From contig JAILES010000061.1 of NCBI GenBank assembly GCA_024687205.1, positions 1-64,000 of the forward strand: a stretch of DNA of 64,000 nt, written 5' to 3'. The notes under the pieces are model-generated. The model searched no databases, had not been told where the DNA came from, and was given only the letters and a program-made list of their open reading frames with translations. Both the position numbers and the translations under genes were made by a program. Below, in pieces: positions 16,757 through 24,185 of this stretch; positions within the stretch are counted from its first letter, which is position 1; every line of letters begins with the position of its first letter. Origin of the DNA: Lachnospiraceae bacterium. GTDB taxonomy: Bacteria > Bacillota > Clostridia > Lachnospirales > Lachnospiraceae.

Positions 16757-17683
16757 ATGAAGATAGACAGGCTGATAGGTATACTGTCCGTGCTGCTGCA
16801 GGAAGAAAAGGCTACGGCGCCTGAACTGGCAAAGCGGTTTGAGGTATCAAGGAGGACGATCAACCGTGATATAGAGGATCTGTGCAAGGCAGGTATCCCC
16901 ATAACAACGGCCCAGGGAAGCGGCGGCGGTATCGGTATCATGGACGGATACAGGATGGACAGGACCATACTTACATCCAAGGATATGCAGATGATCCTCG
17001 CGGGACTGCGAAGTCTGGACAGTGTGAGCGGAAGGAATTATTACTCACGGCTGATGGAGAAGATACAGGCGGGCTCTTCGGAATATATCAGCGGCAGGGA
17101 TTCTATACTGATCGATCTGTCATCCTGGTACAAAGCATCACTGGCCCCGAAGATAGAGACCATACAGGATGCGATAGAGAACAGACATATACTGGATTTT
17201 TACTATTATGCCCCCTCGGGAGAGAGTAAGCGCTCCATAGAACCCTATTATGTTGTTTTCAAATGGACCAGCTGGTATGTGTACGGCTGGTGCCGCAAAA
17301 GGAAAGATTACAGGCTGTTTAAGCTAAACCGCATGGATAAGGTCAGGGAGACTGCTAAGGAATTTATATGCAGAAAAGCTCCGATACCGGAACTTGGTTC
17401 GGAACTTGCTTTTCCAAGGAATATCATACTGAAAGCATTGTTTGATCCGGAGATGAAGTGGAGACTGGTAGAGGAATTCGGACCTGAATGTTATGAAATA
17501 CAGGAAGACGGGAGACTGCTTCTGATCAGGGACTACAGCGATATCGAGAATCTGACCATGTGGATGCTTACCTTCGGTGATAAGGTGGAAGTGCTTGAAC
17601 CGCCGGAAGTACGGAACAAACTGAAAACTATAGCAGGAACGATGATAAAAATTTACGGAGGAAATAAAAATGGGAGAAATTGA
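16757..17683 (+). CDS. YafY-type HTH/WYL-domain transcriptional regulator
   Basis: I place the start at 16757, giving 308 residues. GGGAGGAAG lies at 16740-16748, and an ATG at 16688 is inside the palindrome. Residues 1-60 form a DeoR/HTH_11-type winged helix (ATAPELAKRFEVSRRTINRD). The WYL domain covers about residues 130-205, with FYYYAPSGESKRSIEPYY and the variant core SWYVYGWCRKRKDYRLFK. The C-terminal extension ends near 305. WYL domains bind nucleotides or small ligands and switch DNA binding. It may control itself and the RidA-like gene, which overlaps its 3' end by 14 nt. Confidence 0.92.
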   Translation: MKIDRLIGILSVLLQEEKATAPELAKRFEVSRRTINRDIEDLCKAGIPITTAQGSGGGIGIMDGYRMDRTILTSKDMQMILAGLRSLDSVSGRNYYSRLMEKIQAGSSEYISGRDSILIDLSSWYKASLAPKIETIQDAIENRHILDFYYYAPSGESKRSIEPYYVVFKWTSWYVYGWCRKRKDYRLFKLNRMDKVRETAKEFICRKAPIPELGSELAFPRNIILKALFDPEMKWRLVEEFGPECYEIQEDGRLLLIRDYSDIENLTMWMLTFGDKVEVLEPPEVRNKLKTIAGTMIKIYGGNKNGRN

Positions 17684-18035
17684 AAGATACGATGTAAGCG
17701 AAGAGTGGGCGCATTCCGGGATCATAAAGGCAGGAGATTTTTGCTTTTTAAGCTACTGTGTGGGGAATATCGGAGGGACTATCGAAGAACAGATAAACGG
17801 AGCTTTTGACAATATGGAAAACAGACTGGCCATGGTAGGACTGACTCTCGAAAACGTAGTACAGATGGACTGTCTGTTCAGAGACGTGTGGAACATTCCT
17901 GTCATGGAGAAGATTATAAAGGAAAGGTTCAAGGGAAAGTATCCCGTGCGTAAATCCATTCAGACCGAGTTTGCGCATGTGGGCGGCAAAGAAGGACTTA
18001 TGTTTCAGGTAGATGCCGTAGCGTACTGCGGATAG
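17670..18035 (+). CDS. RidA (YjgF/UK114) family protein
   Basis: The 121-residue product has the RidA core: IKAGDFCFLSYCVGNIGGTI, IEEQINGAFDNMENRLAMVG, LENVVQMDCLFRDVWNIPVM and a late RKSIQTEFAHVGG. RidA proteins are trimers that hydrolyse reactive enamine/imine intermediates; the canonical members use an Arg in a late V-R-V-P-like segment. Here the equivalent region reads YPVRKSIQ, so an Arg is present but the surrounding residues differ, and deaminase activity is uncertain. GGAGG supports the start 13 nt upstream, and the gene overlaps the WYL regulator by 14 nt, so the two are co-expressed. Confidence 0.85.
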   Translation: MGEIERYDVSEEWAHSGIIKAGDFCFLSYCVGNIGGTIEEQINGAFDNMENRLAMVGLTLENVVQMDCLFRDVWNIPVMEKIIKERFKGKYPVRKSIQTEFAHVGGKEGLMFQVDAVAYCG

Positions 18036-18105
18036 CCGGATCACTTTGCAATACGACGTGTGATGTGACAGAAGTTTTATCATAAAACAGAAAGGATTTG
18101 AACAT

Positions 18106-18480
18106 ATGAAATACGAATGGATGGATGAATACCTTTTGAAAAAGCCCGGTGTGACCAAGGACTTACAGGCAGAGTGGAACTGGATACGCTATCAGATCGG
18201 TGGAAAGATGTTTGCAGCGATCTGTCGGGACGATGATAACAAGCCTTACTACATAACATTGAAATTGGAGCCCGTGGAGGGGGATTTCTGGCGACAGCAG
18301 TATGAGGACATCATCCCCGGCTATTATATGAACAAACAACACTGGAATTCGGTAAAGGCTGATGGAGATGTACCGGATGATGTTTTGAAGGACATTCTTG
18401 ATAAGGCATATAAGATAGTGCTTGGGAGTTTCAGTAAGAAAAAGCAGAAGGAGATATTGGGAGAGACAGATGGCATTTGA
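18106..18480 (+). CDS. MmcQ/YjbR family protein
   Basis: The 124-residue product fits the MmcQ/YjbR (CyaY-like fold) family: KPGVTKDLQAEWNWIRYQIGG, KMFAAICRDDDNKPYYITLK, LEPVEGDFWRQQYEDIIPGY and NKQHWNSVKADGDVPDD, the last with the typical Trp after the conserved 'hW' motif. Members are called DNA-binding from structural likeness, but no function is proven. AGAAAGGA precedes the start. It opens a string of small accessory genes and overlaps the next one by 11 nt. Confidence 0.9.
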   Translation: MKYEWMDEYLLKKPGVTKDLQAEWNWIRYQIGGKMFAAICRDDDNKPYYITLKLEPVEGDFWRQQYEDIIPGYYMNKQHWNSVKADGDVPDDVLKDILDKAYKIVLGSFSKKKQKEILGETDGI

Positions 18481-19108
18481 TTTTAAGAAAGAATACAAAG
18501 AGTTCTACCTGCCGAAGAACAAGCCGGCTATCGTGATGGTTCCAAAGATGAATTATATAGCCGTGCGGGGGAGCGGGGATCCGAATGAGGAAGATGGAGA
18601 TTATAAACGGGCAATCGGATTGCTGTACGGGATCGCTTTTACGATCAAGATGAGCAAGAAGGCTGATCATCAGATCGACGGATACTTTGATTATGTGGTA
18701 CCGCCGCTGGAAGGCTTCTGGTGGCAGAATGGCAAAGATGGAATAGACTATGCCCATAAGGAAGACTTTCATTGGATATCCGTGATACGTCTGCCGGATT
18801 TTGTGACAAAGGAAGATTTTGACTGGGCTGTCAGTGAGGCTTCGAAAAAGAAAAAGCAGGATTTTTCTAAGGCGGAGTTCCTGAAAGTCGAAGAAGGACT
18901 GTGCGTGCAGTGTATGCATATAGGTTCATATGATGATGAACCGGCAACGGTTGCTATGATGCATGAGTTCATGGAACAGCAGGGATATGAACTTGATATA
19001 ACGGACAAGCGCCGGCATCATGAGATCTATCTCAGCGATGCCAGGAAGGTTGCGCCGGAGAAGCTGAAGACAGTGATCAGACACCCGATAAGGAAGAAAG
19101 GGGAATGA
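18470..19108 (+). CDS. GyrI-like small-molecule-binding domain protein
   Basis: The start at 18470 gives 212 residues beginning MAFDFKKEYKEFYLPKNKPA, which is the usual N-terminus of this stand-alone family; an in-frame start at 18422 would add 16 residues that overlap the YjbR gene. The protein has the GyrI-like/AraC effector-binding fold: VPKMNYIAVRGSGDPNEEDG early, GLYGIAFTIKM-like middle (LLYGIAFTIKMSKKA), and YFDYVVPPLEGFWW. It has no DNA-binding domain, so it may act as a small-molecule hydrolase or sequestering protein, as reported for some GyrI-like proteins. It is translationally coupled to the YjbR gene. Confidence 0.88.
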   Translation: MAFDFKKEYKEFYLPKNKPAIVMVPKMNYIAVRGSGDPNEEDGDYKRAIGLLYGIAFTIKMSKKADHQIDGYFDYVVPPLEGFWWQNGKDGIDYAHKEDFHWISVIRLPDFVTKEDFDWAVSEASKKKKQDFSKAEFLKVEEGLCVQCMHIGSYDDEPATVAMMHEFMEQQGYELDITDKRRHHEIYLSDARKVAPEKLKTVIRHPIRKKGE

Positions 19109-19208
19109 GCCGACGCCGGTCACGAATTATGCCTTGTTCCATGACGGAGAATATGTTACAAATGAACAGATGAATGAGAAGAAGTTTCTGAAGCTGGTGA
19201 AAGGGTAA
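19107..19208 (+). pseudogene. Remnant of a YoaP-like acetyltransferase C-terminus
   Basis: In a frame different from the GyrI gene, 19107-19208 reads EPTPVTNYALFHDGEYVTNE followed by QMNEKKFLKLVKG and a stop. This matches the short C-terminal YoaP-like module of GNAT-type N-acetyltransferases (pattern: P..NYALF.DGE.VTNE...EKKFLKL). No start codon or upstream acetyltransferase part is present. It is the leftover end of a deleted gene, with the GyrI-like gene's end joined to it directly. Confidence 0.7.
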
Positions 19209-19220
19209 AGGGTGTATATT

Positions 19221-19583
19221 ATGAAAAAGTGGTATGACGAAGAATATGAGTTTACTGTTGAGGTTGTGGGTTTTCTGCGCGGAGACCATACGGAGCACTA
19301 TTGCAGGAACGGGGAAGAGATCGGAGATAAATACAGCTGCACATACGGCTGCCCCGTAAATCAGGATGGACAGGGTATCTGTTCCAAAACCATGATGATG
19401 CTGTATCCGCTGATGGAAGCCGTGCGTAGCGGTGGTGATCTCGAAAACCTTGGCGGTGACGGTAAGTACAGCAAGACCATCGTGTGCCCGGACGGCTGTG
19501 TTTTGTTCCGTCTGACGGCAAAGCCTTTAGGAAATGAGAATTTTCATAAGGGCGGATTCTGGAAAGACCCGGAGGGAGAATAA
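19221..19583 (+). CDS. TIGR04076 family Cys-containing protein
   Basis: The start at 19221 (MKKWYDEEYEFTVEVVGFLR) is preferred because AAAGGG lies 8-13 nt upstream; a GTG at 19212 is possible. The 120-residue product has the family layout of TIGR04076: a Cys pair in KYSCTYGCPVNQDGQGICSK, then MYPLMEAVRSGGDLENLGGD-like and a late VCPDGCVLFRLTAKP. The four to five Cys suggest metal or redox chemistry, but the function is unknown. It overlaps the following TfoX-like gene by 1 nt (TAATG), so they are coupled. Confidence 0.85.
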   Translation: MKKWYDEEYEFTVEVVGFLRGDHTEHYCRNGEEIGDKYSCTYGCPVNQDGQGICSKTMMMLYPLMEAVRSGGDLENLGGDGKYSKTIVCPDGCVLFRLTAKPLGNENFHKGGFWKDPEGE

Positions 19584-19903
19584 TGGCATCAACAAAGGAA
19601 TATCTGGATTACATATTGGACCAGTTGTCGGAACTGGATGATATCAGTTCCCGTGCGATGATGGGAGAGTATGTTCTGTATTATCGCGGCAAGGTATTCG
19701 GCGGCATATATGATGACCGATTTCTTGTAAAGCCCACGAAATCAGCTCTGGCGCTTATGCCGGATGCGGATATGGAGCTTCCGTATGAAGGGGCAAAAGA
19801 GATGATCCTGGTTGACGATGTGGATGACCGGGAGTTCCTATATAAGTTAATCGATGGCATGTGGAAAGAACTGCCGGAGAACAAAAAGAAAAAGAAGCCG
19901 TAA
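19583..19903 (+). CDS. TfoX/Sxy N-terminal domain protein
   Basis: The 106-residue product is a stand-alone TfoX N-terminal domain: LDDISSRAMMGEYVLYYRGK, VFGGIYDDRFLVKPTKSA, and the closing FLYKLIDGMWKELPENKKKK with a Lys-rich tail. In proteobacteria TfoX/Sxy activates competence with a second domain; this single-domain clostridial form is of unknown role. Its ATG overlaps the preceding stop, and GGAGGGAG lies just upstream. No terminator was seen before the ychF promoter. Confidence 0.88.
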   Translation: MASTKEYLDYILDQLSELDDISSRAMMGEYVLYYRGKVFGGIYDDRFLVKPTKSALALMPDADMELPYEGAKEMILVDDVDDREFLYKLIDGMWKELPENKKKKKP

Positions 19904-19929
19904 ATCGGTTTTGAAGCAAAATAACGACA

Positions 19930-19958
19930 TTGCAAACAGGGCAAGCTTAGTGTATAAT
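19930..19958 (+). promoter_or_regulatory. Sigma-A-type promoter of ychF-lgt
   Basis: TTGCAA (19930-19935) and a perfect TATAAT (19953-19958) with a 17-bp spacer. The transcript would start near 19965 and reach the ychF start after about 43 nt. Confidence 0.78.
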
Positions 19959-20007
19959 ACGTACGGCAAATTTGGAGCTTCTTGGAAAAAGGAGGATATG
20001 AAATAAA

Positions 20008-21105
20008 ATGAAACTGGGAATCGTTGGACTTCCCAATGTCGGGAAGTCCACTTTATTTAACTCTCTTACAAAGGCAGGAGCGGAATCGGCAAACTATCCC
20101 TTCTGTACCATAGATCCCAATGTGGGTGTGGTGGCCGTGCCGGATGAGAGGATAGTGAAATTGGGCGAGCTTTATCATACAAAGAAGGTGACGCCTGCGG
20201 TCATAGAGTTCGTGGATATAGCCGGGCTTGTAAAGGGCGCTTCAAAGGGTGAAGGCCTTGGAAACCAGTTCCTTGCAAACATCCGCGAGGTGGATGCTAT
20301 CGTGCATGTGGTACGCTGCTTTGAGGATAGCAATATAGTTCATGTGGACGGTTCCATCGATCCCCTCAGAGACATAGAGACCATCAACATGGAGCTGCTT
20401 TTCTCTGATATAGAGATAATAGAGCGCCGTATCGCAAAGACCGCAAAGAGCGCCAAGAATGACAAGGCAGCAGCCAAGGAACTGGTGCTTCTTGAGGCAC
20501 TGAAAGCGCATATGGACGAGATGAAGCTGGCCAAGACTTTCAACGTTGAAGGCGAAGAAGAGGAAGCTTGGTTTAAGGAATATAACCTGCTGACCGCAAA
20601 GCCCGTGATCTATGCGGCAAACGTAGCCGACAGTGATCTGGCGGATGACGGTGCTTCCAATGCACAGGTTGCAAAGGTACGTGAATATGCCAAGACCGAG
20701 GGCAGCGAAGTGTTTGTGATCTGCGCTCAGATCGAAGAAGAAATCGCAGAACTGGATGATGATGAAAAGGCTGAATTCCTTGAAGGACTGGGACTTTCCG
20801 AATCAGGCCTTGATAAGCTGATAAAGGCAAGCTACTCACTTCTCGGACTTATCAGCTTCCTTACCGCAGGTGAGGATGAGTGCCGCGCATGGACAATAAA
20901 GAAGGGGACAAAAGCGCCTCAGGCAGCAGGTAAGATCCATACCGATTTTGAACGCGGTTTCATCCGCGCCGAAGTTGTTGCTTATGACGACCTTATCAGC
21001 TTAGGTTCCATTGCGGCTGCAAAGGAAAAAGGTGTAGCGGGCCTTGAAGGCAAGGATTATGTCGTGAAAGACGGAGATGTGATACTCTTCAGATTCAACG
21101 TATAA
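20008..21105 (+). CDS. ychF: YchF/Ola1 redox-regulated ATPase
   Basis: The 365-residue protein is a full-length YchF, an Obg-family P-loop NTPase that prefers ATP and associates with the ribosome. G1 is [12 protein letters not shown] at the N-terminus, the switch region has [18 protein letters not shown], and G3 is [21 protein letters not shown] coiled-coil insertion follows (about residues 130-165), and the TGS domain lies at the C-terminus ([18 protein letters not shown], ending [10 protein letters not shown]). AAAGGAGG supports the start. lgt follows after 12 nt, so the two share a transcript. Confidence 0.97.
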   Translation: MKLGIVGLPNVGKSTLFNSLTKAGAESANYPFCTIDPNVGVVAVPDERIVKLGELYHTKKVTPAVIEFVDIAGLVKGASKGEGLGNQFLANIREVDAIVHVVRCFEDSNIVHVDGSIDPLRDIETINMELLFSDIEIIERRIAKTAKSAKNDKAAAKELVLLEALKAHMDEMKLAKTFNVEGEEEEAWFKEYNLLTAKPVIYAANVADSDLADDGASNAQVAKVREYAKTEGSEVFVICAQIEEEIAELDDDEKAEFLEGLGLSESGLDKLIKASYSLLGLISFLTAGEDECRAWTIKKGTKAPQAAGKIHTDFERGFIRAEVVAYDDLISLGSIAAAKEKGVAGLEGKDYVVKDGDVILFRFNV

Positions 21106-21117
21106 GCGGGAGGCATT

Positions 21118-22005
21118 ATGCCGGAGTGGATGGAAGATACCTCGGTCGCTTTTCCGAACCTTGGTATATTTATCAAAAACCTGCCCGACGGATTTGAGAT
21201 ATTCGGGATAACAATAAAGCTGTACGGCGTCTTTATCGCAATAGGTGTGGTGATCGCACTGACGCTGATAAGCCGGCTTGCCGATAAGAGCGGCCAGGAC
21301 GGGGACAGCTACTATGATATGGCTGTGATCACGCTGATCTGCGGTATCGTCGGAGCAAGGCTCTATTATGTGATCTTCGAGTGGGATATGTACAAGGATA
21401 ATATCGCCTCGGTGCTGAACATACGTCAGGGCGGTCTTGCGATCTACGGCGGCATCATAGGCGGAGTGATCGCCATAGTATTGTACTGTAAGAAGAAAAA
21501 GTACAATATCCTGCAGCGGCTGGATACCGTCTTCCCCGGAGTACTGGTGGGACAGATCCTGGGACGTTTCGGAAACTTTACCAACAGGGAAGTTTTCGGC
21601 GGTTACAGTGACGGACTCTTTGCCATGAGATTACCGGTGAATGCGGTAAGGGCAAGGGATATAACTGATGAGCTGGCAGCGCACATTGCCGACGGGACCA
21701 ATTATATACAGGTACATCCCACCTTTCTTTATGAGAGTTTCTGTAATCTGATACTGCTTACCCTGATACTGGTATTTATGAAAAAGAAGGCTTTTGAGGG
21801 CGAGGTGCTGGCCTGGTATATGGCAGGCTACGGGCTGATACGTTTCATCATCGAAGGGATAAGGACCGACAGGCTGCTGATACCCGGTACGGGCATTGCG
21901 GTTTCACAGGCTCTGAGCCTGATGCTTATCGCAGTGGCGCTTGTTATGGAAGCGGTTTGCAGAAGCAGGCTTAAGAATGCATCAGAACAGCAGAAAGAAG
22001 AATAA
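21118..22005 (+). CDS. lgt: Prolipoprotein diacylglyceryl transferase
   Basis: The 295-residue polytopic enzyme transfers diacylglyceryl from phosphatidylglycerol to the lipobox Cys of prelipoproteins. The signature GRFGNFTNREVFGG (about residues 151-164) contains the essential Arg and Asn residues, and the second motif VHPTFLYESFCN contains the usual H-P-T-x-L-Y-E core. Seven or so membrane helices are visible. GGGAGG precedes the start, 12 nt after ychF. The C-terminus is short and basic. It would act on lipoproteins such as the one encoded at 35262-36494. Confidence 0.97.
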   Translation: MPEWMEDTSVAFPNLGIFIKNLPDGFEIFGITIKLYGVFIAIGVVIALTLISRLADKSGQDGDSYYDMAVITLICGIVGARLYYVIFEWDMYKDNIASVLNIRQGGLAIYGGIIGGVIAIVLYCKKKKYNILQRLDTVFPGVLVGQILGRFGNFTNREVFGGYSDGLFAMRLPVNAVRARDITDELAAHIADGTNYIQVHPTFLYESFCNLILLTLILVFMKKKAFEGEVLAWYMAGYGLIRFIIEGIRTDRLLIPGTGIAVSQALSLMLIAVALVMEAVCRSRLKNASEQQKEE

Positions 22006-22127
22006 GCGAAGTATCTGCTGTTTTTGGATTTCGGGATGCGGAAAAATGAACAGCAGGGGCGGGAAATAATGAAGATCTGCCGTCAAAAAGAAAAAAAGTG
22101 GCGAAAATGCCCGGGAGGGTCATAAGT

Positions 22128-22164
22128 ATATCTTGTGGCGGCGCAAGGGGGGCATACAAGATAT
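22128..22164. repeat. Perfect 9-bp-arm inverted repeat between lgt and mraZ
   Basis: ATATCTTGT (22128-22136) pairs with ACAAGATAT (22156-22164) across a 19-nt G-rich loop. It lies just before the terminator hairpin. The gap between lgt and mraZ (22006-22299) otherwise holds this structure, the terminator, the mraZ promoter and its operator boxes; no small gene was seen in it. Confidence 0.55.
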
Positions 22165-22178
22165 TGTAAAAGTGCTGT

Positions 22179-22207
22179 AAAATAAGGCTTTGCGGCCTTA
22201 TTTTTTT
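22179..22207 (+). terminator. Rho-independent terminator after lgt
   Basis: AATAAGGC (22181-22188) pairs with GCCTTATT (22195-22202), extended by two A-T pairs, with a 6-nt loop and a run of T residues to 22207. It separates the ychF-lgt transcript from the division cluster. Confidence 0.88.
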
Positions 22208-22228
22208 GTGCAAATCCATAAAAATGGC

Positions 22229-22257
22229 TTGATTTTTGGTAAATTAGGGTTTAAAAT
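22229..22257 (+). promoter_or_regulatory. Promoter of the division and cell wall cluster
   Basis: TTGATT (22229-22234) and TAAAAT (22252-22257) are 17 bp apart. The start point would be near 22264, leaving a leader of about 36 nt before mraZ. The last base of the -10 box is the first base of the repeated MraZ-type boxes. Confidence 0.65.
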
Positions 22258-22290
22258 GGCAAATGTAGGTGAGAAGTGGCAAATTGTGGT
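22257..22290 (+). promoter_or_regulatory. Four 10-bp-spaced MraZ-type operator boxes
   Basis: TGGC at 22257, AGGT at 22267, TGGC at 22277 and TGGT at 22287 recur at exactly 10-bp intervals; the first and third units share TGGCAAAT. MraZ is known to bind tandem TGG-containing boxes with 10-bp spacing in its own promoter. Here the boxes run from the -10 element through the start point to the ribosome binding region, so bound MraZ would block initiation of the whole cluster. Confidence 0.7.
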
Positions 22291-22299
22291 GATTCAGAA

Positions 22300-22734
22300 A
22301 TGTACAAAGGCGAATACAGCCATTCAATCGATGCCAAAGGGCGTATAACGGTACCGGTAAAGCTCAGGGACGAACTGGGTGATGGTTTTGTTATTACCAA
22401 AGGGCTGGACGGATGTCTGTGGATGCTGGACAAGGAACAGTGGGATAAAGTGGAAGAAATGCTCCTCACAATGCCGCAGCTTACATCAAAAGAAGCCAGA
22501 GCCTTCTCACGATTCATGATAGCGGGAGCCTGCGACGGTGAAGTGGATAAGCAGGGACGACTGCTGATACCTGCCAACTTAAGAGAACATGCGGGACTTA
22601 CAAAAGATGTGGTCTTCTCAGGTGTCGGAAGCCGCGTGGAGATTTGGGATAAGGGCAGATATGACGAGATCAACGAAGATGTGGATATAGATGCGATAAC
22701 CGCAAAACTGGTAGAACAGGGATTAAGGATATAA
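22300..22734 (+). CDS. mraZ: Transcriptional regulator MraZ
   Basis: The start at 22300 gives a 144-residue protein beginning MYKGEYSHSIDAKGRITVPV, the canonical MraZ N-terminus; an in-frame GTG at 22276 would add 8 residues and lies inside the operator boxes. MraZ is a ring-forming protein with two SpoVT/AbrB-like domains; the second DxxGR motif reads DKQGRLLIPANLREHAGL. It represses its own promoter and so the division and cell wall cluster. A 20-bp tandem duplication of its 3' end forms the spacer to rsmH. Confidence 0.96.
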   Translation: MYKGEYSHSIDAKGRITVPVKLRDELGDGFVITKGLDGCLWMLDKEQWDKVEEMLLTMPQLTSKEARAFSRFMIAGACDGEVDKQGRLLIPANLREHAGLTKDVVFSGVGSRVEIWDKGRYDEINEDVDIDAITAKLVEQGLRI

Positions 22735-22754
22735 AACAGGGACTGAGGATATAA
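22715..22754 (+). repeat. 20-bp tandem duplication of the mraZ 3' end
   Basis: 22715-22734, which ends with the mraZ stop codon, and 22735-22754 are identical except for two bases (ATTAAGG versus ACTGAGG in the middle). The second copy forms nearly all of the spacer before rsmH and supplies the purine-rich sequence that serves as its ribosome binding region. Confidence 0.85.
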
Positions 22755-22758
22755 GGAT

Positions 22759-23688
22759 ATGGAGTTTGCACATATTCCGGTACTGTATAAAGAAGTGATA
22801 GAAGGTCTGGATATAAAGCCTGAGGGCACGTATTTGGACGGTACGGTCGGAGGCGGCGGGCATTCATCAATGATAGCCGGAAAGCTGACGACAGGGAAGC
22901 TGTATTGCACCGACAGGGATGAAGAAGCTCTTAAAGCAGCGGGCGAGAGGCTGAAGGAATACAAAGACAGAGTGACACTCCTGCACAGCAACTACCTGGA
23001 TGCGGTAAAACGCCTTAAGGAGCTGGGAGTAGACGGAGTTGACGGTATACTGCTGGATCTGGGGGTAAGTTCCTACCAGCTGGACAATCCGGAAAGAGGC
23101 TTCAGTTACAGGGAAGATGCTCCGCTGGATATGAGAATGGACAGAAGCGAAGGCATATCCGCAGCTGACATAGTAAACGACTGGGATGAGGAAAACATCC
23201 GCCGGATCATAAAGGATTACGGAGAAGAAAAATGCGCCGGAAGGATAGCGGCGGCGATAGTCAGAAAGAGAGCGGAGAAAAGAATAGAAAGCACCTTTGA
23301 ACTGAATAAGATCATTGCGGATGCGATGCCGGCAAAGATGAAAGCCGATACCCATCCTTCCAAAAGAACCTACCAGGCGCTGAGGATAGCAGTCAACGGG
23401 GAACTGGATGTACTGGAGGGAGCGCTGGATGAGATGCTGGATTACTTAAAACCCGGAGGCAGATTCGCGGTGATCACCTTCCACTCGCTGGAAGACAGGA
23501 TAGTAAAGAAGAAGTTTATGGAAGCGGAAAAGCCTTGCATCTGCCCGCCAAACTTTCCGCAGTGTGTATGCGGCAGAGTATCAAAGGGGCACAGGGTCAA
23601 TCATAAAGCGATAACGGCGACGGAGGCAGAACTGGAGAACAACAGAAGATCCAAGCCGGCTAAGCTGAGAATTTTTGAGAAAGAATAA
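22759..23688 (+). CDS. rsmH: 16S rRNA m4C1402 N4-methyltransferase
   Basis: The 309-residue enzyme (formerly MraW) methylates N4 of C1402 in 16S rRNA. It opens with FAHIPVLYKEVIEGLDIKPE and the SAM-binding motif LDGTVGGGGHS; DGILLDLGVSSYQLD and RGFSYREDAPLDMRMD follow, and the late part has FAVITFHSLEDRIVKKKF and a Cys cluster CICPPNFPQCVCG. All are typical of the family. It is the second gene of the division cluster, 24 nt after mraZ. Confidence 0.97.
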   Translation: MEFAHIPVLYKEVIEGLDIKPEGTYLDGTVGGGGHSSMIAGKLTTGKLYCTDRDEEALKAAGERLKEYKDRVTLLHSNYLDAVKRLKELGVDGVDGILLDLGVSSYQLDNPERGFSYREDAPLDMRMDRSEGISAADIVNDWDEENIRRIIKDYGEEKCAGRIAAAIVRKRAEKRIESTFELNKIIADAMPAKMKADTHPSKRTYQALRIAVNGELDVLEGALDEMLDYLKPGGRFAVITFHSLEDRIVKKKFMEAEKPCICPPNFPQCVCGRVSKGHRVNHKAITATEAELENNRRSKPAKLRIFEKE

Positions 23689-23691
23689 ACA

Positions 23692-23733
23692 CCTCATCCG
23701 GCCCTTCGGGCCACCTTCTCCCGGGGGAGAAGG
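23692..23733. repeat. Double-hairpin extragenic repeat
   Basis: The spacer after rsmH contains GGCCC TTC GGGCC (23700-23712) and CCTTCTCCC GG GGGAGAAGG (23714-23733). From memory, this CATCCGGCCCTTCGGGCCACC-type sequence recurs between genes in many gut Firmicutes. Without a T-run it is probably a dispersed repeat and not a terminator, and the cluster continues past it. Confidence 0.65.
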
Positions 23734-23758
23734 CTTAAATGAGAAAGGGGAGATATAA

Positions 23759-24178
23759 ATGGCAAGAGAATATGTATACGGAAATACAGCAAGAAAACAG
23801 AGCGGTAAGGAAACCGATATCCATCCCATTAGGGAAGAAAGACGAAAAAACAGCAGGAGAGTACGCTTACATCTGTACAATATTTTGACGATTCTTGCTT
23901 CCGCAGCGATCGTGATTATGGTAGTATTTGGATATATCAGGTTGCAGACCGAAGTGACAAAGGACCGTGTGACACTTTCCAAGCTCAAGGCTGAGTATGA
24001 GGAACTGAAGAGGTCCAACGACCTGTATAAGGACAGGATAGATTCGAACATAGATCTTGCTGAAGTGGCAAGGATAGCGAGAGAAGATCTGGGGATGAAG
24101 ATAGCCGGTGAAGGGCAGATAATCGTTTACTCCGGATGCATCGATGACTATGTAAAGCAATACAGCGACATAAGGTAG
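23759..24178 (+). CDS. ftsL: FtsL-like septum protein
   Basis: The 139-residue protein is a single-pass type II membrane protein: a basic cytoplasmic N-terminus of about 40 residues with RREERRK-like patches, one membrane helix at about residues 43-63, and an extracytoplasmic leucine-zipper-like coiled coil (about 65-105) ending VARIAREDLGMKIAGEGQII. The last motif is typical of FtsL/DivIC proteins. Its place between rsmH and ftsI identifies it as FtsL rather than DivIC. It would join FtsQ/DivIB and DivIC in the complex that activates FtsW-FtsI. GGGGAGA precedes the start. Confidence 0.88.
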   Translation: MAREYVYGNTARKQSGKETDIHPIREERRKNSRRVRLHLYNILTILASAAIVIMVVFGYIRLQTEVTKDRVTLSKLKAEYEELKRSNDLYKDRIDSNIDLAEVARIAREDLGMKIAGEGQIIVYSGCIDDYVKQYSDIR

Positions 24179-24185
24179 TAAGACA

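Noticed and set aside
22276..22299. GTG start for mraZ
   Set aside because: It lies inside the operator boxes and adds residues not found at the canonical MraZ N-terminus.
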